NCBI RefSeq assembly: GCF_024802625.1
Contig: NZ_CP103372.1
Span: 1-64,000 of the forward strand
Origin: Massilia sp. H6
GTDB lineage: Bacteria; Pseudomonadota; Gammaproteobacteria; Burkholderiales; Burkholderiaceae_D
Reading direction: 5' to 3'
DNA: 64,000 bases
The notes under the pieces are model-generated. The model was not told where the DNA came from. It saw nothing but the letters and a program-made list of their open reading frames with translations, and made no database searches. Below, one piece after another: positions 1 through 7,461 of the stretch. Made by a program: the position numbers and the translations under genes. How positions within the stretch are numbered: position 1 is the first letter of the stretch; each line of letters starts with the position of its first letter.

Positions 1-122
1 CCCTGGCTGATCGAGCGAGCAGGCAACACCGTCAGGGCCTGTTCCGGCCCCGACACCCGGCCCGAGGGCTCCAGGCTCCGGTATTACGGCGCTGCGCGCA
101 AGAGCGAAAACACAACATGTAC

Positions 123-155
123 ACTATTGACGGTCAATAGTTTTTGACATATAAT
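123..155 (+). promoter_or_regulatory. Strong promoter with palindromic operator before radC-like gene
   Basis: TTGACG at 127-132 and a perfect TATAAT at 150-155 are separated by 17 bp, a near-consensus sigma-70 promoter. A palindrome with 9-bp arms around one central base (ACTATTGAC / GTCAATAGT, 123-141) covers the -35 box, so a repressor bound there would block RNA polymerase. A good ribosome binding site (GGAGGA, about 172-177) precedes the ATG at 183. Repression is inferred; the repressor is not identifiable here. Confidence 0.75.
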
Positions 156-182
156 AAATCCATCAACTGACCGGAGGACAAC

Positions 183-692
183 ATGACCGATGTGACTACC
201 CTTAGCTGCCGCGACAGCGGCGCCGTAGCAAATCTGACTGATCGCCGCCAGCAGGAAAATGCAGTCATTGCAGAAGCGATGAACATACTCCGCCGCCGGA
301 CATACCGCGCTAGCTACGAACGCTGCGACTGCCCAGCGGTCGTCAGGCAGCATCTGATGCTTGCGTATGGCGAAGCAGAAAGGGAACACTTCGGGGTCAT
401 CTGGCTTGACGTAAAGAATCGCATCATCAAGCGCGACGTGCTGTTTACCGGGACGCTCACGCACGTAAGCGTTTCCCCTCGCGAAGTGGTCAAGGCGGGA
501 TTGCAGCTGAACGCGGCCAGCTGCATCGTATTCCACAACCACCCCAGCGGCGTGACCGAACCCAGCGAAGCGGATCGGATGGTAACGAAGTCGCTTTCCG
601 ATGCGCTCCAGTTGGTGGAAATGCGAATTTTGGATCACATCATCGTCGCCGGCGCCGAAAGCTATTCGTTTGCCGAGCATGGCCTGATTTGA
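183..692 (+). CDS. radC: RadC-like JAB/MPN domain protein
   Basis: The 169-residue protein is a RadC/JAB metalloprotease-fold protein. It carries the full JAMM signature HxHx7SxxD, seen as HNHPSG followed by the serine and aspartate of PSEAD near residues 117-130. It lacks the helix-hairpin-helix N-terminus of chromosomal RadC, as is usual for plasmid and phage forms. Despite the name, a DNA-repair role is unproven; this family is common on mobile elements. The gene has its own strong promoter with an overlapping palindromic operator, so it is probably repressed until transfer or stress. The start is fixed by the GGAGGA site just upstream. Confidence 0.9.
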   Translation: MTDVTTLSCRDSGAVANLTDRRQQENAVIAEAMNILRRRTYRASYERCDCPAVVRQHLMLAYGEAEREHFGVIWLDVKNRIIKRDVLFTGTLTHVSVSPREVVKAGLQLNAASCIVFHNHPSGVTEPSEADRMVTKSLSDALQLVEMRILDHIIVAGAESYSFAEHGLI

Positions 693-940
693 GCCCCACG
701 GCGCCCAGGCGAAATGCCAGAGGCGCCGCCGTCGACCTGTCCGGTCGACGGCGCCCTCCGCGCCTAACGGCGCTGCGCGCTGCGCTTGCCCGCCCGCCCG
801 CGCTGCCGCCTGGCCGGCCTGTTGACCCTGCAGCAAATGAGAATCGCCGCCGACCTATCTTCGAGGTGAAGTCATGAAGGTACATTGCCCCGTGTTGCGC
901 CCGTTCGTACAAGTTCCCCTGGATTTTCTGGAGGAACGCC
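693..940. other. Spacer with GC-rich hairpin after radC-like gene
   Basis: No convincing gene is seen in this 248-bp gap. An inverted repeat at about 722-755 (GTCGACC and GGTCGAC within longer GGCGCC arms) can form a stable hairpin but has no U-tract, so it would be a weak terminator at best. A short GGCGCTGCGCGC motif near 769 recurs near 86 and near 2400, beside the tandem array. Confidence 0.4.
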
Positions 941-1393
941 ATGCGTTTTGAACGCCAACAACGATACGGCCCCCGTCCCCTGACAGATCGCCAACGGGCC
1001 GCATATGCGCGCAAGCTGGCCAAAGAACAGGCGCGCTACCCGCTGTTCGCGGACCACGTCGCCGCCGAGCAGCGGCCATTAGACCAGGAGATCAAACGCC
1101 GGGAAGAGCATGCCACGCGATGGGAGTCCGATCGGCGCCAGTTCCTGGCGGACGTGTGGCGCCGAGCGCGTGCTGCCTACTTCGCGCAGCCGGAAGAAAT
1201 ACGCATGCGGATCCGGCAAAAGTGGCGCACCTGGGCCGGTCCGTGCACCGCCACCTATTTCGCATCCATGGTCGATGTCGAAAGTGGGGAACAGGCGCGG
1301 CGACTTGCCCGTCTCGAGGCGGAGTTCGCCCCGGTCCGCGAGCGCATCTGGCGCCAGGTTTGCGCCGAGCGTTCTTCCACGCTGGATTTATAA
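941..1393 (+). CDS. Hypothetical basic protein
   Basis: This 150-residue protein is rich in Arg, Gln and Glu and predicted mostly helical, with no signal peptide or membrane segment. I do not recognise a family. A GGAGGA ribosome binding site stands about 8 bases before the ATG, and a 13-bp-stem hairpin follows the stop codon directly. Both support a real, independently expressed gene. Its position between a RadC-like gene and transfer genes suggests an accessory plasmid function. Confidence 0.65.
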   Translation: MRFERQQRYGPRPLTDRQRAAYARKLAKEQARYPLFADHVAAEQRPLDQEIKRREEHATRWESDRRQFLADVWRRARAAYFAQPEEIRMRIRQKWRTWAGPCTATYFASMVDVESGEQARRLARLEAEFAPVRERIWRQVCAERSSTLDL

Positions 1394-1395
1394 GC

Positions 1396-1425
1396 GAGCG
1401 GCGCCGGCTTGCGCCGGCGCCGCTC
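1396..1425 (+). terminator. Terminator-like hairpin
   Basis: A perfect inverted repeat has 13-bp arms (GAGCGGCGCCGGC) and a 4-base loop and starts 2 bases after the stop at 1393. No U-tract follows, so it may act as an RNA 3'-end stabiliser rather than a classical intrinsic terminator. Confidence 0.6.
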
Positions 1426-1488
1426 CTCACCTTGCCGCGTTTCCGGTACTATTGCGGGCACCCTAGAACGCGACAGCCGCAGGAACCC

Positions 1489-1788
1489 ATGCCCAGCCAG
1501 CCAGAATTGCCGCTAAGCGCGGCCCGACTCGTCGACCACGTCGACGCCCACGGCGGGACTGACGAAGCGATGCTTCTGCTGGAAATTGTGTTGGCGAGCT
1601 CGCATCCTGATTTCGTGATGTCGCTCGCGAGCGCACGTTTATTGCCGCTCGAGCTGCGCGAGGCTGTCTGCGATTTCGTGCGATACGTGCTGCTTGATGG
1701 TCTCACGGCCTCGCAACAGCAATCCCTGTTTTCCTGGGCCCAGCGCAAGATGCTGGTCGGGCCCGGGTCCACACGACCAAGCAGTTAG
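1489..1788 (+). CDS. Hypothetical small protein
   Basis: The 99-residue product is predicted helical and mildly acidic, without signal peptide or membrane segment. The frame is open far upstream, but the ATG at 1489 is the first start after the hairpin at 1396-1425 and has AGGAA just before it. The gene converges on the coiled-coil gene to its right and overlaps it by 4 bases. No family is recognised. Confidence 0.5.
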   Translation: MPSQPELPLSAARLVDHVDAHGGTDEAMLLLEIVLASSHPDFVMSLASARLLPLELREAVCDFVRYVLLDGLTASQQQSLFSWAQRKMLVGPGSTRPSS

Positions 1789-2141
1789 CCAACTGTCTCC
1801 AGCGGTGCTGATTCGGACGCTTTCGCTGGCTCAGGCGTTTTTTTCGAACTGTCCTTCGCCGCGCCGTTCTCCTGCACCGCCGCGCGCGACCCTTTGACTT
1901 CCTCGACCTTGAGCAGTCTGCGCAGTGCCGGTAGCGCTTCGGTCCACCTGTCCACCGGGACCATGTCAAGCTTCTCGGTCCGGAGGAAGGTGGTGATCGC
2001 CTTCTGATTCCGCTCCAGGTCCTTGCGCTCTTTTTCCCGCTTCTGGTTCATGAGCTTGGTCAGCCGTTCCTGGGCCGCCGCGATCTCTTCGTCGAGTGAC
2101 TTTCCTTTCTTCCCTTGCGTGCCTTGCGTTGCTGCGCTCAT
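1785..2141 (-). CDS. Small coiled-coil protein, possible mobilisation accessory
   Basis: The 118-residue protein has a Lys/Glu/Gln-rich coiled coil at about residues 14-50, then a short helical domain and a low-complexity, Ala/Lys/Glu-rich tail. Small coiled-coil proteins like this (MobC or TraD of Ti-type plasmids) sit beside relaxase genes and help at oriT, but I see no specific signature, so that role is only a possibility. The start is supported by a GAGG element before the ATG at 2141. The gene points away from the tandem array. Confidence 0.6.
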   Translation of the reverse strand: MSAATQGTQGKKGKSLDEEIAAAQERLTKLMNQKREKERKDLERNQKAITTFLRTEKLDMVPVDRWTEALPALRRLLKVEEVKGSRAAVQENGAAKDSSKKTPEPAKASESAPLETVG

Positions 2142-2454
2142 CGTTTGGCCTCACTGGTTGGTTGTGCCGATCGGTGAAATTCACCTCGGCGTGCTTTTAA
2201 TTCTAATCACATCGGTGCCGCTTGTGTACAGCCTGATATCAATACCTGGCGTCCTGTCGGTGCCGGCGTTTCGCTGTTGGCACCGCGTCGGTGCCAAGGC
2301 GTGGGCGTCTCCCTTCGGGACCGGGCTGTCGTGCTTCGCATCGAGCCCGCTGCGCGGTCTCGCCCCTTCGGGCTTCCATCCCTGACGCCTCCGCGCCTGC
2401 GGCGCTGCGCGCTACGCTTGCCTTCCATGCCACTTCCCTGATTGTCGCGGAATC

Positions 2455-3705
2455 CCGGTGCCGGCCAGCTGGCCTCGACCCGGCGCGGTGACGCTGCGCG
2501 CACCGACGCCTACGGCCAGGTCCGGGTCGTGGCGCGCCTGCGGCGGATATACGGCATGCCTGCCAGGTGGTCCCGACCCGAGCGCGGTGACGCTGCGCGC
2601 ACCGACGCCTCTGGCCAGCGCCTGGCTGGTGGCGGGCCCGCGCCCGATCAAGGCAAAACCGACCGGATGCCCTGACCCGGGCGCGGTGTCGCTGCGCGCA
2701 CCGACGCCTCTGGCCGGTTCCTGGCTGGTGGTGCGCCGACGGCAGATCGGGGCGAAGCCGACCAGGTGGTCCCGACCCGGGCGCGGTGACGCTGCGCGCA
2801 CCGAAGCCTCTGGCCAACTCCGGGCTGGTGGTGCGCCTGCTTCCTATCGAGGCGAAACCGGCCAGGTGCCCGGACCCGGGCGCGGTGACGCTGCGCGCAC
2901 CGACGCCTCTGGCCAGCTCCGGGCTGGTGGTGCGCCTGCTCCCGATCGAGGCGAAGCCGGCTAGGTGGTTCCGACCCGGGCGCGGTGACGCTGCGCGCAC
3001 CGACGCCTCTGGCCAGTATCGGGCGGGTGGTGCGCCTGCGGAGGATCGAGGCGAAATCGACCAGGTGCCCAGATCCGGGCGCGGTGCCGCTGCGCGCACC
3101 GACGCCTCTGGCCAGCTCCGGGCTGGTGGTGCGCCTGCTCCCGATCGAGGCGAAGCCGGCTAGGTGGTCCCGACCCGGGCGCGGTGACGCTGCGCGCACC
3201 GACGCCTCTGGGCAGTTCCCCGGCTGGTCGTGCGTCTGCGCCGGATCGAGGCGAAGTCGACCAGGTGCCCGGACGCGGGCGCGGTGGCGCTGCGCGCACC
3301 GACGCCTCCGGCCCGCTCCGGGCTGGTGGCGCGCCTGCGGCGGATCGAGGCGAAATCGACCAGGTGCCCGGACCCGGGCGCGGTGACGCTGCGCGCCCCG
3401 ACGCCTACGGCCAGCTCCGGGCTGGTTGCGCGCCTGCGCCGGACCGAGGCAAAGCCGACCAGGTGGTCCCGGCCCGGGCGCGGTGTCGCTGCGCGCACCG
3501 ACGCCTACGGCCAGCTCCGGGATGGTTGCGCGCCTGCGCCCGCTCAAGGCGGAACCGACCAGGTAGCCCGCCCAGGGCGCGGAGACGCTGCGCGCCCTGA
3601 CGCCTCCGGCCAGTTCCAGGCTGGTGGCGCGCCGGCGGCGGATCGGGGCGAAACCGACCAGGTGGCCCGACCCGGGCGCGCTGTCGCTGCTGATCCCGAA
3701 GCCTA
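2455..3705. repeat. Tandem array of about 13 units of 99/100 bp
   Basis: A GC-rich unit is repeated head to tail. The conserved core around GCGGTGACGCTGCGCGCACC recurs at about 2487, 2586, 2685, 2785, 2884, 2984, 3083, 3183, 3283, 3382, 3482, 3581 and 3681. Steps are 99 or 100 bases and mostly alternate, because junctions of the form AGGTGCCCGGACC alternate with AGGTGGTCCCGACC. Copies diverge by scattered substitutions. The one-base alternation breaks any common reading frame, so the long ORFs inside are not credible genes. More degenerate related sequence lies at about 2270-2450. It sits between a coiled-coil gene and the relaxosome genes, where an oriT, partition or other DNA-level site would fit. 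Confidence 0.9.
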
Positions 3706-4138
3706 ACCAGGCAAGGGAGGGATGCGCCGCGGGTGGATTCGGCCGCGCTGTCCAGCGCACGGTCCGGCTGTCGCCAGCCCGTGCGGAGGTGGACGATTTG
3801 GCCTCGTTGCCCTCGGCCAAAATTTGAACGACTCCAGCGCAGGCGGGCCGGTTCCCGTCCCACCTGCGGAGGTTTTGAACGGCGGACGCTATCCGGTGAA
3901 CCGGACCGCGTCCGCGGATGACGAACGTGTGGGGGGAGACCCCCCACACCCCTACGAAGAAGCACACACATTACGCACGTAACGTGCTGGCCCAGATTTC
4001 CGGCTAACTCATTGATCTTAAAGCGGAAAAGCTGTTAACACTTTGACCCCAAACCCGACTGCAAAACGTCTTGACCGACAAGACCTGCGCTAAATCAGCG
4101 CGTTACCTTGTTTTCAATTGCCCACACGTGGCCGAAAG
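3706..4138. other. Non-coding leader, candidate oriT region
   Basis: No gene is supported here. In R388-type plasmids oriT lies directly upstream of the trwA-trwB-trwC genes, which is the arrangement that starts at 4177. The stretch holds a strong hairpin (3927-3949), an inverted repeat (3975-3987) and then AT-richer sequence toward the promoter. I could not recognise a known nic sequence, so the oriT assignment rests on position and secondary structure. Confidence 0.45.
3927..3949. repeat. Perfect 10-bp-stem hairpin upstream of relaxosome genes
   Basis: The arms GTGTGGGGGG and CCCCCCACAC enclose a 3-base AGA loop. A second inverted repeat, GCACGT-A-ACGTGC, follows at 3975-3987. Such paired structures beside relaxosome genes are typical of oriT regions; a rho-independent terminator is less likely because no T-run follows on either strand. 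Confidence 0.6.
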
Positions 4139-4165
4139 TATAATATTTAATTTAAATTGACTTTT
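4139..4165 (+). promoter_or_regulatory. Promoter -10 box and AT-rich shared motif before relaxosome operon
   Basis: TATAAT at 4139-4144 is followed by TTTAATTTAAATTGACTTTT (4146-4165), which ends 11 bases before the ATG at 4177. The identical 20-mer occurs at 26721-26740 in front of the PilT-like ATPase gene. A clear -35 box at ideal spacing is not visible. The conserved block probably is an operator or leader element shared by transfer operons. Confidence 0.6.
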
Positions 4166-4176
4166 CGGAGTCCCAG

Positions 4177-4581
4177 ATGAAGAGCATCCCCGTTGGAACC
4201 CGCCTCGACCACGAGCTCCATGAAGCTTTTCAAGCCGAGATGAAGCGACGCGGACAAGACCAATCCCAGCTTCTCAGGACCTTTGTCCGCGACGGCCTGG
4301 CGCGCTACGACTCGTACTCCGAACAGGTCATGCAGACGCAGCTCGCCATTCTGGAGCACCTGAAAAAGCTGCAGGAAATGATTGGGGCGGTCATGCATCT
4401 CGACGTGGAGCAAAGCGTGCTCGCGCTCCGCCAGAATGCAGACGAATCAGCAGAAGCGTACAAGGAACGGCTCACGGCAACGTATCGTAAAACGGTCTTT
4501 GAGGCACTCGGCAAGGGTGCCCGTATTGCTGCCGTTTCTGCCTCCAAACCCGCGAACGTGAAGGTTGGCCATGATCATTGA
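4177..4581 (+). CDS. Ribbon-helix-helix relaxosome accessory protein (TrwA/TraM-like)
   Basis: The first 45 residues of this 134-residue protein form a ribbon-helix-helix DNA-binding domain (short beta strand with Pro-Val-Gly-Thr-Arg, then two helices). A helical, possibly oligomerising C-terminal half follows. In R388-like plasmids TrwA has this architecture and gene position: it binds oriT, helps the relaxase and represses its own operon. Here it likewise heads the operon with the coupling protein and relaxase, so the same role is inferred. The shared AT-rich motif immediately upstream is a plausible autoregulatory target. The stop overlaps the next gene. Confidence 0.75.
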   Translation: MKSIPVGTRLDHELHEAFQAEMKRRGQDQSQLLRTFVRDGLARYDSYSEQVMQTQLAILEHLKKLQEMIGAVMHLDVEQSVLALRQNADESAEAYKERLTATYRKTVFEALGKGARIAAVSASKPANVKVGHDH

Positions 4582-4966
4582 TGTTCCTGACTTTGAAAGC
4601 CAGAACGCTCTGGCGGAGCTGCCTGCCGGTCGGTACATGATCATCGAGTCGCTGTACGCCCTGGAACGTCTTCCATCCTGCCAGGTCATCTTGAGCGAGA
4701 TCGTCACCGCCGGCGAAAGCCGAACAGTGGGCGCCGATCTTCAAATCCTTTTCTCGGATGGGAGCTCGCTTTTTCGAGACTTTGCGGTGGCACCCGACGG
4801 CGGATGGCGTGACAGCTACGGGGCTAAAGCGGATACGCTGGCCGACCTGCTACCCCCGGAGGTTGCAAGCTTCAAGCTCATTAACAGGCTCGGCACCGTC
4901 GTCGAGCACGACGGCCGCGGGCACTTAATTGCTGTCGGAGACGAGGAGGCGAACAATGGCACGTAA
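4571..4966 (+). CDS. Hypothetical protein of the DNA-processing operon
   Basis: This 131-residue soluble protein is predicted to be alpha/beta, and I do not recognise a family. The ATG at 4571 overlaps the end of the preceding gene, and a TTG two codons earlier (4565) is an alternative start. Its 3' end overlaps the coupling-protein start by 11 bases, so the three genes are probably translationally coupled. Placement between TrwA-like and TrwB-like genes suggests a relaxosome or coupling accessory role. Confidence 0.65.
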   Translation: MIIDVPDFESQNALAELPAGRYMIIESLYALERLPSCQVILSEIVTAGESRTVGADLQILFSDGSSLFRDFAVAPDGGWRDSYGAKADTLADLLPPEVASFKLINRLGTVVEHDGRGHLIAVGDEEANNGT

Positions 4967-6971
4967 TATCGCCGCTACCAACGCCGGCGTGGGCCAGGCG
5001 AGTGTGTCGACCCGGATCAAGCTGACTATTCAGGCAGCGAAAAAATGCCTGTTCTTCGGTGCGCTGCCGATGTTCGTGACGCCGCTCGCGTATTGGGTCT
5101 CCACCTCTACACCTCAAGAGTACGACGTCGCAAAACTTGCGGTGACCCGGCTTGTCGTCGACGAGACGGTCCACCGAAAGTGGAGGATGCGCGACGCGGC
5201 GGGTATGCGCAGGATTATCAGTGTGGACACCGGAAGCGCCCCTCCTATCCAGTACATCGCAGCGAAAGATCTCCCCACGGTGCTGGGGGAAGGGTGGGCG
5301 CCGGCGCGTGCGCTAACGCGCACGTTCTGGATCGCGGTCGGCGCGGCTGTCGCAGGTTATCTCGGTGTTTGGCAACTGTTCGTCTTGAGAGGAAGGCAGC
5401 AGCAAGCAAACCGCCGTATCCGTGGTGCAAGCGACATCGTCGAGCCATCCGAACTTAGCCGCCTCGTACGTCAGCGCGGCGGGTCCGACTACCGTTTGGC
5501 CGATGTGCCTCTTCCCAAGGACGCGCCGATGCGCGGGATTCTTGCGGTCGGGTCGCAAGGCAGCGGCAAGTCGATTGCTATCCATGACTTCATGCAGCAG
5601 GTGTTTGCTAAGAGGCGGAAATGCGTGATCTACGACCAGAGTGGCGAATTCTTCCGTGCGTACTTCCGCCCGGGGAAGGATATGTTTTTCAATCCGGCGT
5701 TCGAGGGGTCGCTACCGTGGTCGATCTTTAAAGAGATGCGCAACAGGTATGACGCGAACACCTTGGCGCAGGCATTTCTGCCGCCGAAGTCGGCCGCCGG
5801 CGCCGTCGGGGCGAACAGCTTCTTCGAGGACGCCGCCCGCGCGCTCTTTTCGGTAATCCTGCTGCGCCTCACTGAACGGGGTGCGGTGAACACCAAGGAT
5901 ATGGCGCGTGCGATCCTGGAAATGCCGGACATCGAAATGGAGCACTTGATCCAGAAGTCCGTCGCAAGCTCTGCAATTGGCGGAGATTCGAAGAGTCAGC
6001 GGCAGGGCGTGATCAGCTCAATCTCGATTTACCTCGATGGCATCGCAGCTGTGAACGAAGGCTCATGGTCAATCGCGGAATTCCTCGACCGGCAGGACGA
6101 TGCCCGCCTCTTCATTTTCGGAAGCGACGACACGAAGGCGATGTTTGCCCCTTTATATCGCCTAATCCTGCAGGTCGCGTTCTCGTCGATCGCGGCGCGA
6201 CAGGAAGTCGTGCACTACGATCGGTACTGGTTCCTCCTGGACGAGGTGCACACGCTCGGCGATATCAAGATCGACGAGCAACTAGCGACGTTGCGCAAAT
6301 ACGGCGTCTGCGTGCTTGCAGGGACACAGAACGACAGCCAGTTCGTCACCTCAATTGGCAAAGACCGCGCTGAATCGACGATGAACGGGTTCAATACTTT
6401 ACTGCAGTTGGCACTGAACGACGCGGAGGCTAAGGAGCGCGCAGCGAAGCGCTTCGGCAAAGTCGAGACCGAGACGATTTCGCAGAACCAGGCGGTTGCA
6501 GTGGTCGAGCAGCGTGACGGCGCCGGTCTCGTCATCAACGAGCAGGAGAAGTGGGCTGTGATGCCTGCGACGTTCGGCCAACTGGACATTTGCACCGGCT
6601 TCCTGAAGTTCGCGGGCAACTACCCGATCGCGCGCGTCGACTATTCGTCATGGCTGCGCCCGCGGTTCGGCTTCCTGCCGGCGCGGATCGCGTCATTCGC
6701 TCCTCGCCAGGATAATCCACCACGCGACGGACGATTCAAGATCAGTCGGCCCACGCTACCAAGCGGCGAAAGTGCTTTCGATGGCGTGCGGAGGGAGGCG
6801 GAGCTTGCGCGGGCCGAAGCGGAGCGCAAGAAAAAGGAAGAGCAAGAGCGGGAGAAGCAGCAAACGAACGAGCAGCAAACCGCAGCGGAAGTGATCGACG
6901 TATCGATGACGTCGTCTTCTACCGAAGTCGCTACACCGAACGCCAACCGTGATCTTGACCTTGGGCTCTGA
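4956..6971 (+). CDS. traD: Type IV coupling protein (TraD/TrwB family)
   Basis: The 671-residue inner-membrane ATPase links the relaxosome to the type IV secretion channel and pumps DNA. Two hydrophobic segments lie in the first 150 residues (about 28-48 and 130-150). A Walker A motif GSQGSGKS follows near residue 198 and a Walker B/DE motif (FLLDEVHTLG) near residue 424. The acidic, Gln/Glu-rich tail is typical of partner-binding C-termini. The ATG at 4956 is preferred over a TTG at 4929 because GAGGAGG stands 7 bases upstream. The gene lies between the RHH gene and the relaxase, as trwB does. Confidence 0.95.
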   Translation: MARNIAATNAGVGQASVSTRIKLTIQAAKKCLFFGALPMFVTPLAYWVSTSTPQEYDVAKLAVTRLVVDETVHRKWRMRDAAGMRRIISVDTGSAPPIQYIAAKDLPTVLGEGWAPARALTRTFWIAVGAAVAGYLGVWQLFVLRGRQQQANRRIRGASDIVEPSELSRLVRQRGGSDYRLADVPLPKDAPMRGILAVGSQGSGKSIAIHDFMQQVFAKRRKCVIYDQSGEFFRAYFRPGKDMFFNPAFEGSLPWSIFKEMRNRYDANTLAQAFLPPKSAAGAVGANSFFEDAARALFSVILLRLTERGAVNTKDMARAILEMPDIEMEHLIQKSVASSAIGGDSKSQRQGVISSISIYLDGIAAVNEGSWSIAEFLDRQDDARLFIFGSDDTKAMFAPLYRLILQVAFSSIAARQEVVHYDRYWFLLDEVHTLGDIKIDEQLATLRKYGVCVLAGTQNDSQFVTSIGKDRAESTMNGFNTLLQLALNDAEAKERAAKRFGKVETETISQNQAVAVVEQRDGAGLVINEQEKWAVMPATFGQLDICTGFLKFAGNYPIARVDYSSWLRPRFGFLPARIASFAPRQDNPPRDGRFKISRPTLPSGESAFDGVRREAELARAEAERKKKEEQEREKQQTNEQQTAAEVIDVSMTSSSTEVATPNANRDLDLGL

Positions 6972-6972
6972 C

Positions 6973-7461
6973 ATGCTTGCGAACGAATCCTCGCTGGTTA
7001 AACGCGCTGTCAACATGCTAATCCTTTGTGCTGTCTTCATGGCGCTCGGAATTTATGTGTTTCGCACCGAGATCGCCGATACCGCTTTGGACAGCTTTGC
7101 AGGTAATGACGTTGCGATCAAGCGCAAGTGGCTTCCGGGAACGCATGGAAAACTAGTGCTGCGCCCAGAACGGAATGATGAGGCCTTCCTCCGAGTCGGC
7201 GCACTTCGTTCTGGCTCCCCGTCGTCGATCGGTGTCCCGGTTTCCTTCGATCTGGTCAACCTCGGGGACGCGAACGATTTTCCGAACATCGCAGTGGTCA
7301 TGATGGGCGCCGACGGGCGGCCTATTCGGCAAGTCCTGTTTTCGCCGGCTGACTATACTCACGACAGTCAGTTTGGGCACGAACGGATTGAGCTACTCCT
7401 GCAACCGAGGGCAAGCGAGCGGAGCTTCACCGTACACGCCTTCTATGGGGAGCGACCATGA
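6973..7461 (+). CDS. DUF3426-like membrane-anchored protein
   Basis: The 162-residue protein has one N-terminal transmembrane segment (about residues 10-30) and an extracytoplasmic beta-rich domain. The pattern FPNIAVVMMGADGRPIRQ followed by FSPADY resembles DUF3426 domains. It begins one base after the coupling-protein stop and ends with an ATGA overlap with the relaxase, so it is an integral operon member. A GTG at 6949 is an alternative start. Role is unknown; membrane topology fits an accessory of the coupling protein. Confidence 0.6.
   Translation: MLANESSLVKRAVNMLILCAVFMALGIYVFRTEIADTALDSFAGNDVAIKRKWLPGTHGKLVLRPERNDEAFLRVGALRSGSPSSIGVPVSFDLVNLGDANDFPNIAVVMMGADGRPIRQVLFSPADYTHDSQFGHERIELLLQPRASERSFTVHAFYGERP

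Noticed and set aside
84..836. 250-codon minus-strand ORF opposite the RadC-like gene
   Set aside because: It is a shadow of a clearly functional RadC-like gene with JAMM motif and promoter.
2455..3705. CRISPR array
   Set aside because: The repeat is continuous, with no short repeats separated by unique spacers, and no cas genes are near.
2239..3967. Several long ORFs (up to 439 codons) through the tandem array on both strands
   Set aside because: They are artefacts of a GC-rich repeat; the unit alternates between 99 and 100 bp, so no frame is kept, and none has a ribosome binding site.
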